A stretch of 64,000 nt of DNA from Acidaminococcus fermentans DSM 20731 (GTDB lineage: Bacteria; Bacillota; Negativicutes; Acidaminococcales; Acidaminococcaceae), in assembly GCF_000025305.1 (NCBI RefSeq), contig NC_013740.1, forward strand, positions 1,302,001 through 1,366,000. The letters run 5' to 3'. How positions within the stretch are numbered: position 1 is the stretch's first letter; the number at the start of each line of letters is the position of its first letter. The notes beneath the pieces are model-generated. The model made no database searches and was not told the DNA's origin. It saw nothing but the letters and a program-made list of their open reading frames with translations. The translations under genes were made by a program, and so were the position numbers. This document shows positions 50,765 through 59,573 of the stretch, in pieces.

Positions 50765-50847
50765 CGGGGATGTGAAAATCATTTTTTCACATCCCCTTGT
50801 CTGGAGTCAGGAGTCTGAAGTCGGAAGCCCCAGGACAGGATTTGCCC

Positions 50848-52059
50848 CTATTTCTCCGGCCCCTCCTGGTGCACGTGGGCTATGGGGATCCATTGCTTTT
50901 GGGGGAAGAACACGGACCAGACGGCCACCAGGGACAGGAAGATGCAGAAAAAGCCTCCGGTGAGGATGCCGGGCAGCATCCGTTTCACCGGCAGGTCCCC
51001 GGCCTTGATGGCGCAGGTGCCCATCACCAGGCTCAGCCCATAGAGCATGGTCCACCACAGCACGTCTTTCAGGGCAAACAGGGGTCTGCCTTCCACCGCA
51101 TGGTACCCCACCCACAGTACATTGGACAGGAAATAGAAGCCGAACACCACGCACATGAGCATGGGGACGAAATTGTCGATGAGCCGGGCATCGGGCCGGG
51201 CCCGGAAATGGGCCAGCCACTCCTTCCGGTACTCCCGGGCAATCTGATAGTTGCCGGTCATCCACCGGCGGAGCTGGCTCACCATCCCCTTCCAGGTCAC
51301 CGGCTGCTCGTCATAGAACCGGGCATCGTCCTGGTAAACGGAAAATACGCCCTTGAAGTTCTGCTGCATGGAAAATTCCATGTCCTCCACAATGGTCCGG
51401 GTATGCCAGCCTTCCGGCTCCAGCAGGGAAGCATCGAAGCCGAACCCGGTGCCGGAGATGATCCCCGGCAGATCCACATTGGCCCGGGGCTTGCTGAACA
51501 GGTCCACACTGAGCCAGTACATGCTGTACCATTGGGAAATCAGGTTGTCGAAGGGATTCAGGGGCAGCCGGTTTCCCATCACCAGCCGGGCTCCCCGGCG
51601 GAAGCTGCCGTCCAGGGCCGCCAGGAACCCCCGGTCCGCCATATTGTCCGCATCGAAGATCACAATATGGCTGAAGGTCCCGCCATACCGCTGGCGGATG
51701 AGAGGGATGCCCCAACTGAGCACCGCCCCTTTTCCGGTACGGGGGCCTTCCTTCCGTTCCAGCACCGTCACATGGGGATACCGCCGGCCCACCTCCGGGG
51801 TTCCGTCCTCACAGTGGTCCGCCAGCAGGAACACCCGGTACAGGTCCCTGGGATAGTCCTGGTCTTCCAGGCTCTGGAACAGTTTCCCCACCACATTGGC
51901 TTCATTGTGGGCGCAGACCAGGATGGCGAACCGGCTGGGTTCTCCCGTCACCGGTTTCTCTTTCCGCCGGGTCAGAAGGCCCATGAATACCGTGCTGCAG
52001 GTCCAGAGAAAGGTCACCACCAGCAGCAGCTGGACGATGAAGGTCAGTCGATACATCAT
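50848..52059 (-). CDS. Glycosyltransferase family 2 membrane protein
   Basis: A 403-residue inverting glycosyltransferase. An N-terminal span (LTFIVQLLLVVTFLWTCSTV) is followed by the GT2 domain: ILVCAHNEANVVGKL near residue 46, metal-binding IFDADNMAD near 132, IVEDMEFSM near 225, and the QLRRW motif near 268. Two or more C-terminal spans follow. The QxxRW motif is typical of processive or chitin/cellulose-like synthases. Substrate unknown. It is the last gene of the folate cluster run. Confidence 0.85.
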   Translation of the reverse strand: MMYRLTFIVQLLLVVTFLWTCSTVFMGLLTRRKEKPVTGEPSRFAILVCAHNEANVVGKLFQSLEDQDYPRDLYRVFLLADHCEDGTPEVGRRYPHVTVLERKEGPRTGKGAVLSWGIPLIRQRYGGTFSHIVIFDADNMADRGFLAALDGSFRRGARLVMGNRLPLNPFDNLISQWYSMYWLSVDLFSKPRANVDLPGIISGTGFGFDASLLEPEGWHTRTIVEDMEFSMQQNFKGVFSVYQDDARFYDEQPVTWKGMVSQLRRWMTGNYQIAREYRKEWLAHFRARPDARLIDNFVPMLMCVVFGFYFLSNVLWVGYHAVEGRPLFALKDVLWWTMLYGLSLVMGTCAIKAGDLPVKRMLPGILTGGFFCIFLSLVAVWSVFFPQKQWIPIAHVHQEGPEK

Positions 52060-52069
52060 GGAAGGTCCC

Positions 52070-52795
52070 TCATACAGCGGTCAGGATGAACAGCAGGGCC
52101 GCAAAGATCCCCATTACATATTCCACAATGATCAGTTCGAATTCATTGGGGAAGATAAAAGCCAGGCCCAGGCCCAGGAAGCCCCCGGTCAAAGCGATCC
52201 GCAGCATGGCCACCGCCATGCTCCGGGTGGTTCCCTTGTTGTCCCGGATCCGGTTCCACAGGGCTTCTCCCGCACCCCGGAACATCCGGGGCGCCGCCTG
52301 GCTGTACACCAGGAAGCCGCCTGCCACGGTGCACACCAGGGAAGCCAGGAAAATCCGGGGATAGGAAGCCGGGAACGGCACCACCTGGTACAGGTCGCCT
52401 CCCACTGCCGGGAACACCGCCATGGGTACGGCCCCGATCACACTCAGGACAAAGAACATGGTGGCCGTCCGCTGGTCTTCCACGCACAGATAGGGTTCCC
52501 GGGGGCTGCGCATCCCCTGCCAGATCCGGAAGGGCAGATAGGCGGAGAGCAGGGCTCCCAGGAATTCAATGGGGATGAAATTGGAACTGCCGCCGGTGAG
52601 GGCCATCCCCGCCGCTGCTCCCAGGGCCGCCGCAATGGCTCCCAGCCGGCCGAAGATCAGCCCGTAGGGTACGGACAGCATGGCCTGGATCCGGAGCCCG
52701 CTAAGGCCGGGCACCACCTGATACAATTGAGAAACCGCAAATAATACCGTATACAGAAGAAACAGGACCACGCCTGTCTTCACTCGTTCACCCAT
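52070..52795 (-). CDS. Polytopic membrane protein of unknown function
   Basis: A 241-residue protein with about six to seven hydrophobic segments (VVLFLLYTVLFAVSQLYQVV; GAIAAALGAAAGMALTGGSS; FFVLSVIGAVPMAVFPAVGG; ELIIVEYVMGIFAALLFIL). The GGSSNFIPIEFLGALLSAYL section recalls small S-component-like or MASE-type sensors, but I claim no family. It lies between folK and the glycosyltransferase with short gaps, so it shares their transcript. Confidence 0.65.
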   Translation of the reverse strand: MGERVKTGVVLFLLYTVLFAVSQLYQVVPGLSGLRIQAMLSVPYGLIFGRLGAIAAALGAAAGMALTGGSSNFIPIEFLGALLSAYLPFRIWQGMRSPREPYLCVEDQRTATMFFVLSVIGAVPMAVFPAVGGDLYQVVPFPASYPRIFLASLVCTVAGGFLVYSQAAPRMFRGAGEALWNRIRDNKGTTRSMAVAMLRIALTGGFLGLGLAFIFPNEFELIIVEYVMGIFAALLFILTAV

Positions 52796-52798
52796 GAC

Positions 52799-53278
52799 TC
52801 ATTCCTGCTTTCTGGTTTGTTTTTTCTGAAGATCCTGCCACAGTTCCCCGATGGTCCGGTGGAATACCGGATGGACCACCTGGGGAGCAATGGCGGCCAG
52901 GGGCTCCAGTACGAAGCTCCGGTTGGCCATATCCGGATGGGGCAGCACCAGGTCTTCACTGTGGATGCACTGGTCCCCGAAAAGAAGCAGGTCCAGGTCG
53001 ATGTTCCGCTCTCCCCAGTGCCGCTTCCGCTGCCGGCCCATTTCCTGCTCGATGGCCAGGAGGGTATGGAGCAGGCTTTCCGGATCCCCCGTCCATTCCA
53101 CTTCCGCCGCTCCGTTGAGGAATTCAGGCTGGTCCGTCACCCCATATGGCTCCGTGGCCAAAAGAGGCGAAACCTGCCGCACCCGGATGCCGTGTTTCTC
53201 CATCAGCTCCAGGGCCCGGCGGATGTTTTCTTCTTTATTCCCCAGGTTGCTGCCCAGGGCCACATAGGCTACTGGCAT
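52799..53278 (-). CDS. folK: 2-amino-4-hydroxy-6-hydroxymethyldihydropteridine diphosphokinase
   Basis: A 159-residue HPPK that pyrophosphorylates the pterin precursor of folate. AYVALGSNLGNKEENIRRAL is the N-terminal signature, GAAEVEWTGDP and RKRHWGERNIDLDLLLFG carry the conserved catalytic segment, and LPHPDMANRSFVLEPLAAI closes it. It overlaps folP by ten bases. Confidence 0.95.
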   Translation of the reverse strand: MPVAYVALGSNLGNKEENIRRALELMEKHGIRVRQVSPLLATEPYGVTDQPEFLNGAAEVEWTGDPESLLHTLLAIEQEMGRQRKRHWGERNIDLDLLLFGDQCIHSEDLVLPHPDMANRSFVLEPLAAIAPQVVHPVFHRTIGELWQDLQKKQTRKQE

Positions 53279-54465
53279 CTCCGGATCGCCTCCAGCATCC
53301 GGATCAGCCGGACATTTTCCTTCACATCATGGACCCGCACCATCTGGGCCCCGGCGTACAGAGCCGCCGCCGACAGGGCCATGGTCCCTTCCAGCCGCTC
53401 TTCCGTAGGCAGATCCCCCAGCACCTTGCCGATGAACCCTTTCCGGGAGCCGGCCAGGAGCACCGGGATGCCGTGGCCGGTCATTTCCCCCAGCCCATGG
53501 CACAGGGCCAGGTTCCCTTCCAGATCCTTGGCAAAGCCCAGGCCCGGATCCAGGATCACCTTGTCCTTTCCCAGTCCCGCCCGGGCACAGGCTGCCGCCC
53601 GTTCCAGCAGGTACTGGGACACTTCTCCCACCACATTGTGGTAGGTCTTCATTTCGTCCCCCATCATGGTCTTGGGCGTCCCCCGCATGTGCATCAGCAC
53701 CAGGGGTGCCTTGGCCCGGGCGGCCACGTCCAGCATCCGTCCGTCCCCGGTGGCGGCGGTCACGTCGTTGATGATGTCCGCCCCGGCGGCCAGGGCCGCT
53801 TCGGCCGTTTCCGCATGATAGGTATCCACACTGAGGATGGCCTCCGGAAACTGCTTCCGCAGGGCGGAAAGGGCCCCGGTGACCCGGCGTTTTTCCTCTT
53901 CCGGGGTCACGGGATCCGCCCCCGGCCGGGTGGATTCTCCCCCGATGTCCAGGAGATCCGCCCCATCCCGGAGCATGGTTTCCGCTTTGGCCAGCAGGGC
54001 TTCCTCCCCGCTGATCCGGGATCCGGCATAGAAGGAATCCGGGGTCACGTTCAGGATCCCCATCACCCGCATTTTTTCATAGGTCAGCTTCCGGCCGTCC
54101 GCCAGAAGGGTCACCACAGGTCCCGGTTCCAGGAATTCCCACAGGTCGTCCATAATGGACTGGATGCCGAACCAGTTGGCCATGGTCCCCAGCTTGGTCA
54201 AAAGCTGCCGGTACTGCCGCCGGTTCCCCAGGAGGATCACATCCACCCGGTCCAGGCTGCAGTTGATGGTGCCCTTGGGGTTCACACATTCCCCGCCCAG
54301 GGCCAGCATTTCCTGTTTCAGGATGTTGGCGGCCGGGGTGCGGATCTGGAGCAACTTCAGGGGCTCCACCGAAGCTTTGGGAGCCATCAGTTCCATCCCC
54401 ATGGGATGGACTTCGATTTTTTCCATTTCATAGCGGATCCGTTCAGACGGAATGGTCAGGAACAT
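53269..54465 (-). CDS. folP: Dihydropteroate synthase
   Basis: 398 residues from the ATG at 54465, which has GAGGTG upstream. The C-terminal ~270 residues are the DHPS TIM barrel (MGILNVTPDSFYAGSR; LLDIGGESTRPGADPVT; ISVDTYHAETAEAALAAG; LMHMRGTPKTM; ILDPGLGFAKDLEGN). It joins pterin pyrophosphate with p-aminobenzoate. The first ~125 residues are an extra domain found in some Firmicute DHPS proteins; its role is unclear. It lies two bases after folE2. Confidence 0.94.
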   Translation of the reverse strand: MFLTIPSERIRYEMEKIEVHPMGMELMAPKASVEPLKLLQIRTPAANILKQEMLALGGECVNPKGTINCSLDRVDVILLGNRRQYRQLLTKLGTMANWFGIQSIMDDLWEFLEPGPVVTLLADGRKLTYEKMRVMGILNVTPDSFYAGSRISGEEALLAKAETMLRDGADLLDIGGESTRPGADPVTPEEEKRRVTGALSALRKQFPEAILSVDTYHAETAEAALAAGADIINDVTAATGDGRMLDVAARAKAPLVLMHMRGTPKTMMGDEMKTYHNVVGEVSQYLLERAAACARAGLGKDKVILDPGLGFAKDLEGNLALCHGLGEMTGHGIPVLLAGSRKGFIGKVLGDLPTEERLEGTMALSAAALYAGAQMVRVHDVKENVRLIRMLEAIRRCQ

Positions 54466-54466
54466 G

Positions 54467-55234
54467 TCACACCTCTTTCTCCACCGTGGCAAAGGCATTG
54501 TGGTTGTGGATGCTTTCTTCGCTTTCCACCGTTACCGTATACCAGTCGATCCGGGGATCCCCATTGAGCTGGAGGGCGATTTCCCGGACCGCGTCTTCCA
54601 CGAACCGGGGATTCTCATAGGCCATTTCCGTGACGCATTTTTCGTCCGGCCGCTTCAGCAGGGAATAGAGAGGCGTGGACGCCCCTTTTTCCGCCATCTC
54701 CACCAGTTCCTCGATCCATACCGGCTGGGTGGAACGGATGCGGATCTTCGCCCAGGCCCGCTGGTTGTGGGCGCCGTATTTGCTGATTTCCTTGGAGCAG
54801 GGGCACAGGGTATGGATGGGCACATCCACGCCCACTTCCAGGGAGAAGGTCTCCCCTTTTTCCGCCCGGAAATGGCAGTCCACGTCCAGGTAGCTTTCAA
54901 TGCCGCTGACCGGGGCCTTCTTGGTGATGAAATAGGGACAGGAAAATTCCAGCAGGGCCTTCCGGGCTTCCAGTTTCTGCCGGAGATGGTCCAGCACTTC
55001 TTCCAGTTCGTGGGGACGGATGGCCCCCACCTGTTTCAGACATTCCACAAAACGGCTCATGTGGGTCCCCCGCTGTTCCTGGGGCAGATCCACCGCCAGG
55101 GCCACTTCCGCCACCGTGTGCTGGGTTCCCTTTTCCCGGTCCGCCAGGACGATGGGCCACCGGAGGTTCCGGATTCCCACGTGTTTCAGGGCAATGTGAC
55201 GCAGATCCTGCTGCGCCTGGACATCTTTCAGCAT
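54467..55234 (-). CDS. folE2: GTP cyclohydrolase FolE2 (type IB)
   Basis: A 255-residue type IB enzyme making dihydroneopterin triphosphate from GTP. FolE2 uses a range of divalent metals and no zinc site of the FolE kind. The conserved Cys segment HTLCPCSKEISKYGAHNQR is near residue 148. No type IA gene is seen in the window. It overlaps the PTPS gene by seven bases. Confidence 0.93.
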   Translation of the reverse strand: MLKDVQAQQDLRHIALKHVGIRNLRWPIVLADREKGTQHTVAEVALAVDLPQEQRGTHMSRFVECLKQVGAIRPHELEEVLDHLRQKLEARKALLEFSCPYFITKKAPVSGIESYLDVDCHFRAEKGETFSLEVGVDVPIHTLCPCSKEISKYGAHNQRAWAKIRIRSTQPVWIEELVEMAEKGASTPLYSLLKRPDEKCVTEMAYENPRFVEDAVREIALQLNGDPRIDWYTVTVESEESIHNHNAFATVEKEV

Positions 55235-55590
55235 GATTCACCTCGGTACACAATGCCGCTGGTCCTGGTTTCCCACACCTGGACTTCGTACAGGGTGTAG
55301 TTGGCCCCGGTCAGCGGTTCCTTCAGCTTGTTCCAGACCCAGACGGCGATGTTTTCCGCCGAAGGCTGGGGCAGGATGTCGTTGAGGCAGTGGTGGTCCA
55401 GCTGGTCCACCACCAGGTCCTTCACCGTATGCTTGAACTGGACAAAATCCAGTACCATCCCCTCCTGGTCCGGATGGCCTTCCACCTTCACCACCAGCTT
55501 GTAGGTATGGCCGTGGAGATGCTCGCATTTGCCGTGGTAGTTGGGCAGATAGTGGGCTGCGTCAAACTCGAATTCCTTGATACAGATCAT
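55228..55590 (-). CDS. queD: 6-pyruvoyl tetrahydropterin synthase family protein, PTPS-I/III type
   Basis: A 120-residue T-fold enzyme. Zinc ligands are seen at AAHYLP and HLHGHTY. The motif KCEHLHGH keeps both the Cys of QueD (PTPS-I) and the adjacent Glu of PTPS-III, i.e. the CExxHGH pattern of the bifunctional PTPS-I/III class. That class can make both the queuosine precursor and 6-hydroxymethyl-dihydropterin, replacing FolB. It lies between trmL and folE2, and no folB is present in this cluster. Confidence 0.88.
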   Translation of the reverse strand: MICIKEFEFDAAHYLPNYHGKCEHLHGHTYKLVVKVEGHPDQEGMVLDFVQFKHTVKDLVVDQLDHHCLNDILPQPSAENIAVWVWNKLKEPLTGANYTLYEVQVWETRTSGIVYRGESC

Positions 55591-56057
55591 ATGGTTCCCT
55601 CCTGGAGATCAAAATCGTTTTGCCGCAAAGCTTCATAAAGCACAATGGAAACCGAATTGGCCAGGTTCAGGGACCGGGCTTCGGAAACCATGGGAATCCG
55701 CACACACTCCTCTTCGTGGGCCTGCCGGAAAGCTTCCGGGAGACCGGCACTTTCCTTACCGAAGATCAGCAGGGAATCCGGGCCGTAGTGGACCCGGCTG
55801 TAGGATTTGTGGGCATGGGTGGTCAAAAGGAACCGGGGGCTGTCCGGATAGGCAGCCAGTACCTCCTCCACCGAATCATAGTAGTGGATGTCCACCAGGT
55901 GCCAGTAATCCAGCCCGGCCCGCTTCAGGTATTTGTCATCCACCGAGAACCCCAGGGGCCGCACCAGATGCAGGCTGGCTCCTGTGGCAGCGCAGAGCCG
56001 GGCGATGTTCCCGGTATTCCCGGGGATTTCCGGCTCCACCAGTACAATGTGCATCAT
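55587..56057 (-). CDS. trmL: tRNA (cytidine(34)-2'-O)-methyltransferase, TrmL type
   Basis: A 156-residue SPOUT (trefoil-knot) methyltransferase. It begins VLVEPEIPGNTGNIARLCAA, has RPLGFSVDDKYLKRAGLDYW in the middle and the knot segment LIFGKESAGLPEAF and NSVSIVLYEALRQ. It methylates the ribose of the wobble base of leucine tRNAs. It overlaps both neighbours by four bases. Confidence 0.93.
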   Translation of the reverse strand: MMHIVLVEPEIPGNTGNIARLCAATGASLHLVRPLGFSVDDKYLKRAGLDYWHLVDIHYYDSVEEVLAAYPDSPRFLLTTHAHKSYSRVHYGPDSLLIFGKESAGLPEAFRQAHEEECVRIPMVSEARSLNLANSVSIVLYEALRQNDFDLQEGTI

Positions 56058-57232
56058 TTCAACAAGCCTCCATCCCAGTCATTGCCGGAAATGGCGATGA
56101 TCTTCTTCATTTGTTCGTGGAGATTCAGGATCTTCTCCGCATAATAGCTGCCCGTGGCCCATTTTCCGTTGAGCTGGGACCAGCGGGTGTAAAAACCGTT
56201 CTGGACCTTGCCTTTGTACACCAGATAATACCGGGGATCGATCACCGGGGTGGCCGGCAGCCGGTCCGTGGTATAGGCCATCAGGTGCTGGACATGGGCC
56301 CGGACCCCGTCCCGGGGGGTGGGGAACCAGGCGCCCTGGACCGTGGCACTGGTGGTCCCCAGACCACAGAAATTGTTCTGGGCCGGTACCACCGTGCCCC
56401 CGAACCGGAAGAATCCGGTTTCCAGCAGGGCCTGGCAGAATACGATGTCCCAGCGTAGCCCTTCCCGGCCGGCTTCCTGGTAGTACAGATCCACGATCTC
56501 TTCCGGGGTGGCCTTGATGGGCAGGTTGGGATTGTACCGGCGCAGCAGCACCACCGCCTGGTCCCGGGTGGCTTCCGCCGGTCCGGCAATGGTCACCTCC
56601 TGGTAATTATCCGGAAGTTCCCAGATTTTCGCCGTGGTGGTCAGGTGATGGATGATGATCTTCAGGCTGGGGTCCGTGATCACCCGGTCCTGGTTCTCCA
56701 GTTTCAGCAGTCTGTCCGGATCCGGCCACTGGGGCAGGGTCAGCTTTTCCCCCACCAGGGAGAGGCTGCCCTTCCGGATCACCAGGCTGTCGGGATCTGC
56801 CGGGCCCAGGTCACGGGATACAGGGGACAGGGGCCGCTGTTTTTCCTCTTTTGCCTGTTTCCCAGCCGGCCGTTCCTTCCGGTTCTTCCTGGAAGGATTT
56901 TCGGCCGGAGGGTCCGGCTTCCGGACTTTTTCCGGTTTCCTGGCCGGTTCCGTGGTTTCCTGCTGTTTCCGGATACCCCGGATCCGGTCCAGGAAACTCC
57001 GGTGCTCCTTTTTCTCCGGTTCCCGTTCTTTCTGGACCTTTGCCTTTTTCTCTGTTTTTTTCTTTTGGATATGGGACAGCGGGCCGTCGGTTTCGTCCAA
57101 CAGGACGGTTTCCGCCGGTTTCACCCCCTGCTCCAGGGGAGAGGCCCAGACTGTCCCCGTTCCCAGCAGGCTGGCCAGCAGCAGGCCGGCCAGCATCCGT
57201 TTCTTGTTCTTGTTCAATGGGTCATACCTCAT
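56054..57232 (-). CDS. Exported glucosaminidase-domain protein
   Basis: A 392-residue protein. The signal peptide is RMLAGLLLASLLGTGTVWA, followed by a highly charged Lys/Glu/Arg/Pro region at about residues 50-145 and a C-terminal glucosaminidase domain (EIVDLYYQEAGREGLRWDIV; CQALLETGFFRFGGTV; AQNNFCGLGTT) like GH73 peptidoglycan hydrolases. The catalytic Glu is probably that in LLETGFF. It starts four bases after the symporter stop. Confidence 0.86.
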   Translation of the reverse strand: MRYDPLNKNKKRMLAGLLLASLLGTGTVWASPLEQGVKPAETVLLDETDGPLSHIQKKKTEKKAKVQKEREPEKKEHRSFLDRIRGIRKQQETTEPARKPEKVRKPDPPAENPSRKNRKERPAGKQAKEEKQRPLSPVSRDLGPADPDSLVIRKGSLSLVGEKLTLPQWPDPDRLLKLENQDRVITDPSLKIIIHHLTTTAKIWELPDNYQEVTIAGPAEATRDQAVVLLRRYNPNLPIKATPEEIVDLYYQEAGREGLRWDIVFCQALLETGFFRFGGTVVPAQNNFCGLGTTSATVQGAWFPTPRDGVRAHVQHLMAYTTDRLPATPVIDPRYYLVYKGKVQNGFYTRWSQLNGKWATGSYYAEKILNLHEQMKKIIAISGNDWDGGLLK

Positions 57233-57235
57233 GGG

Positions 57236-58669
57236 TTATTTTTTCTCTCCGGCTTCCTGTTTCCGGGGGAAGATCCACAGGCTCGCCAGCATCACCACCG
57301 CAGCCGTCAGGATCCCCAGGCTGGTGGAATTCAGGATGCCGAGGCCCTTGCCTCCGTTGAAAAATTTCAGCCCCAGCACCACAGCCACCCCCAGGATGGC
57401 GGAGCAGAAGGCCCCTTTGGTGGAAGCCTTTTCCGTAAACAGGCCGAACAGGAAGGGAGCGGCCAGGGATACAGTCATCAGGGAATAGAAAATGGCCAGG
57501 GCGGTGATGATGTTGGCCATGTAGCAGGCGATGAAAATGCCGGCGATGCCGCAGACCACCGTCAGCTTCCGGCTTACCTTCAGCAGTTCCTCATCGGAAA
57601 TCTCCGGATGGAAGAATGTTTTGTACAGATCCTTGGACAGGGACGTGGCCAGCATGTACAGCACCGTGTCGCAGGTGCTGACTTCCGCGGCGAAAATGGC
57701 GGACAGGGCCAGGGCACTCACTCCGAAGGGCATCATTTCCTTCATGGCTTTGGGCAGGGCCAGTTCCTGGTTCCCCAGATCCGGGAACGCCGCATAGGCG
57801 CACATGCCGATGAGCATGGGCAGGAAGGCGAACAGCAGCTGGACGATGCCGTTCCACAGGGTCCCCTGCCGGACGGCCTTTTCATCTTTGGCCGCGTAGA
57901 CTTTGCCGATGAGCCCGGGAGAGATGCAGAAAGCCGGAGTCAGCATCAGGAAATAGCCCAGGATGGTGGAAGTCCCCAGTCCGTCCCAGGAAAAATACCG
58001 GGCCGTCCGGGCAGGGTCTGCCATATGGCTGGCCACCGCCGCCTGGAGACCGCTCCACCCGCCCACATACTGGAGAGCGAAGGGGGCAGCGATGCAGAAC
58101 CCCAGAAGGATCACGATCAGTTCGATGATGTTCACGATGGCGGCGCTTTTGATGCCCCCGGCGGAGAAATACAGGGTCACCACCACGGCGGCGATGATGA
58201 TGCCGTAGAGCTTTTCAATGCCGGCCACCACGTTCAGGATCCAGGCAATGCCCAGCAGCTGGCCGGAAAACAGGGCCAGGGTGCCGATGGCCATCATGGT
58301 GGAGGTCACGCCCCGGAAAGCGTGGGAATACCGGAAATCCAGATAATCCCCCATGGTGTACAGATTGTGCTTCCGGGCCACTTTCCATACGGCCGGGCCC
58401 ACAATATAGGCCAGGATCAGGGAACCCAGGCCGCTGCAGCCGATCCACCACCAGCTGGAAACACCGGCTTTGTAAGCCAGGCCCGTGACCCCTACGGTGG
58501 AGCCTGCCCCGATGTTGGCGGCAATCAGGGTGGTGAACAGGAGACCCGCGTTAAAGGAGCGGCCCCCCACAAAGAAATCCGCGGCCCCCTTCACGTGTTT
58601 CCCCACCAGATGTCCCAGCAGGATCAGCAGCAGGGCATAACCAATAATGACCCCAAGATAAACGTTCAA
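57236..58669 (-). CDS. Sodium:solute symporter family protein
   Basis: About 477 residues with 12-13 spans of the SSS family (FFVGGRSFNAGLLFTTLIAA; NIGAGSTVGVTGLAYKAGVS; WWIGCSGLGSLILAYIVGP). The start is TTG at 58669 after GAGGTGATATCG. The solute (sugar, amino acid, vitamin or other) cannot be read. It heads the dense minus-strand run that includes the folate genes, which may only reflect co-transcription. Confidence 0.85.
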   Translation of the reverse strand: MNVYLGVIIGYALLLILLGHLVGKHVKGAADFFVGGRSFNAGLLFTTLIAANIGAGSTVGVTGLAYKAGVSSWWWIGCSGLGSLILAYIVGPAVWKVARKHNLYTMGDYLDFRYSHAFRGVTSTMMAIGTLALFSGQLLGIAWILNVVAGIEKLYGIIIAAVVVTLYFSAGGIKSAAIVNIIELIVILLGFCIAAPFALQYVGGWSGLQAAVASHMADPARTARYFSWDGLGTSTILGYFLMLTPAFCISPGLIGKVYAAKDEKAVRQGTLWNGIVQLLFAFLPMLIGMCAYAAFPDLGNQELALPKAMKEMMPFGVSALALSAIFAAEVSTCDTVLYMLATSLSKDLYKTFFHPEISDEELLKVSRKLTVVCGIAGIFIACYMANIITALAIFYSLMTVSLAAPFLFGLFTEKASTKGAFCSAILGVAVVLGLKFFNGGKGLGILNSTSLGILTAAVVMLASLWIFPRKQEAGEKK

Positions 58670-58749
58670 CGATATCACCTCAAAATTTTTTTGTAAGGTA
58701 CAACGGATATTCAACAAACACCATTGTACTTTACTTGGGGCAAGTTGTA

Positions 58750-58784
58750 AAGGAGGGGGTGACGCAATGCGTCACCCCCTCCTT
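58750..58784. terminator. Perfect 17-pair palindromic hairpin
   Basis: AAGGAGGGGGTGACGCA and TGCGTCACCCCCTCCTT pair with almost no loop. On the minus strand it follows the hydrolase gene at 58895; only TTT follows, so termination strength is uncertain. An AAATTTGC/GCAAATTT hairpin (about 58817-58838) and a TTGACAGCTGAC-like microrepeat (58848-58871) lie between it and the hydrolase gene. Confidence 0.6.
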
Positions 58785-58894
58785 GATTGTCAGAAGCCGT
58801 ATGATTGCCATATGCAAAAAATTTGCCTGCAAATTTCTCTTTCGGCCGTTGACAGCTGACAGTTGACAGTTCGGCTCCACCGGCAGCAGACCCC

Positions 58895-59560
58895 TTACAA
58901 TTCCACCGTCTTCCCCGGTTCCACCACCAGCACTTTGCTTTGGGTGGTGGCTTCCACTTCTTTCTTGAAAGCTTCCGGATCCTGGGCGATGATGGGCCAG
59001 GTATTGTAATGGATGGGAATCACCAGCGGCACGTTCAGCAGTTCCGCTGCCAGCCGGGCATCTTCGGGCCCCATGGTGTAGTTGTCCCCGATGGGCAGCA
59101 GGGCCGCATCGATGGTTTCCAGCCGGGACAAAAGGGCCATATCCCCGAACACGCTGGTGTCTCCGGCAAAATACACGGTTTTCCCGCCAAATTCCACAAT
59201 GAATCCGCAGGCGTGCCCTCCGGCAATGCCGCTGCCGTGGAAAGCCGGAGTCACCCGCACCCGGCCGAAGGGGAAGGTATGGGTGCCCCCCAGGTGCATG
59301 GCGTGGGACCGGAGCCCGTGGGCCGCCGCATCGTTGGCGATTTCCGCGGTGGAAACGATCAGGGCGTCATTGGCTTTGGCGATCTCGTAAGCCGCGCCCA
59401 GATGGTCTCCGTGGTAATGGGAAACAAAGATCACGTCCGCTTTCAGGTCCTCCGGCTTCAGTCCTTCCGGGTTCCCTTCCAGGTACGGATCGAACAGCAG
59501 GGTGGTTTTTCCGTCACACAGGGTGAAACAGGCATGATGGATGTAATGGAACTGCAGCAT
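58895..59560 (-). CDS. UPF0173-type metal-dependent hydrolase (MBL fold)
   Basis: 221 residues from the ATG at 59560, seven bases after AAGGAGGAA; the frame goes on upstream into thrB sequence but without an RBS. The MBL motif is FVSHYHGDHLGAA near residue 44, followed by YFAGDTSVFGDM and VIPIHYNTWP. UPF0173 proteins are cytoplasmic MBL hydrolases with no defined substrate. It lies 13 bases after thrB and probably shares its transcript. No signal peptide, unlike the MBL protein at 3277. Confidence 0.88.
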   Translation of the reverse strand: MLQFHYIHHACFTLCDGKTTLLFDPYLEGNPEGLKPEDLKADVIFVSHYHGDHLGAAYEIAKANDALIVSTAEIANDAAAHGLRSHAMHLGGTHTFPFGRVRVTPAFHGSGIAGGHACGFIVEFGGKTVYFAGDTSVFGDMALLSRLETIDAALLPIGDNYTMGPEDARLAAELLNVPLVIPIHYNTWPIIAQDPEAFKKEVEATTQSKVLVVEPGKTVEL

Positions 59561-59573
59561 GGACGATTCCTCC

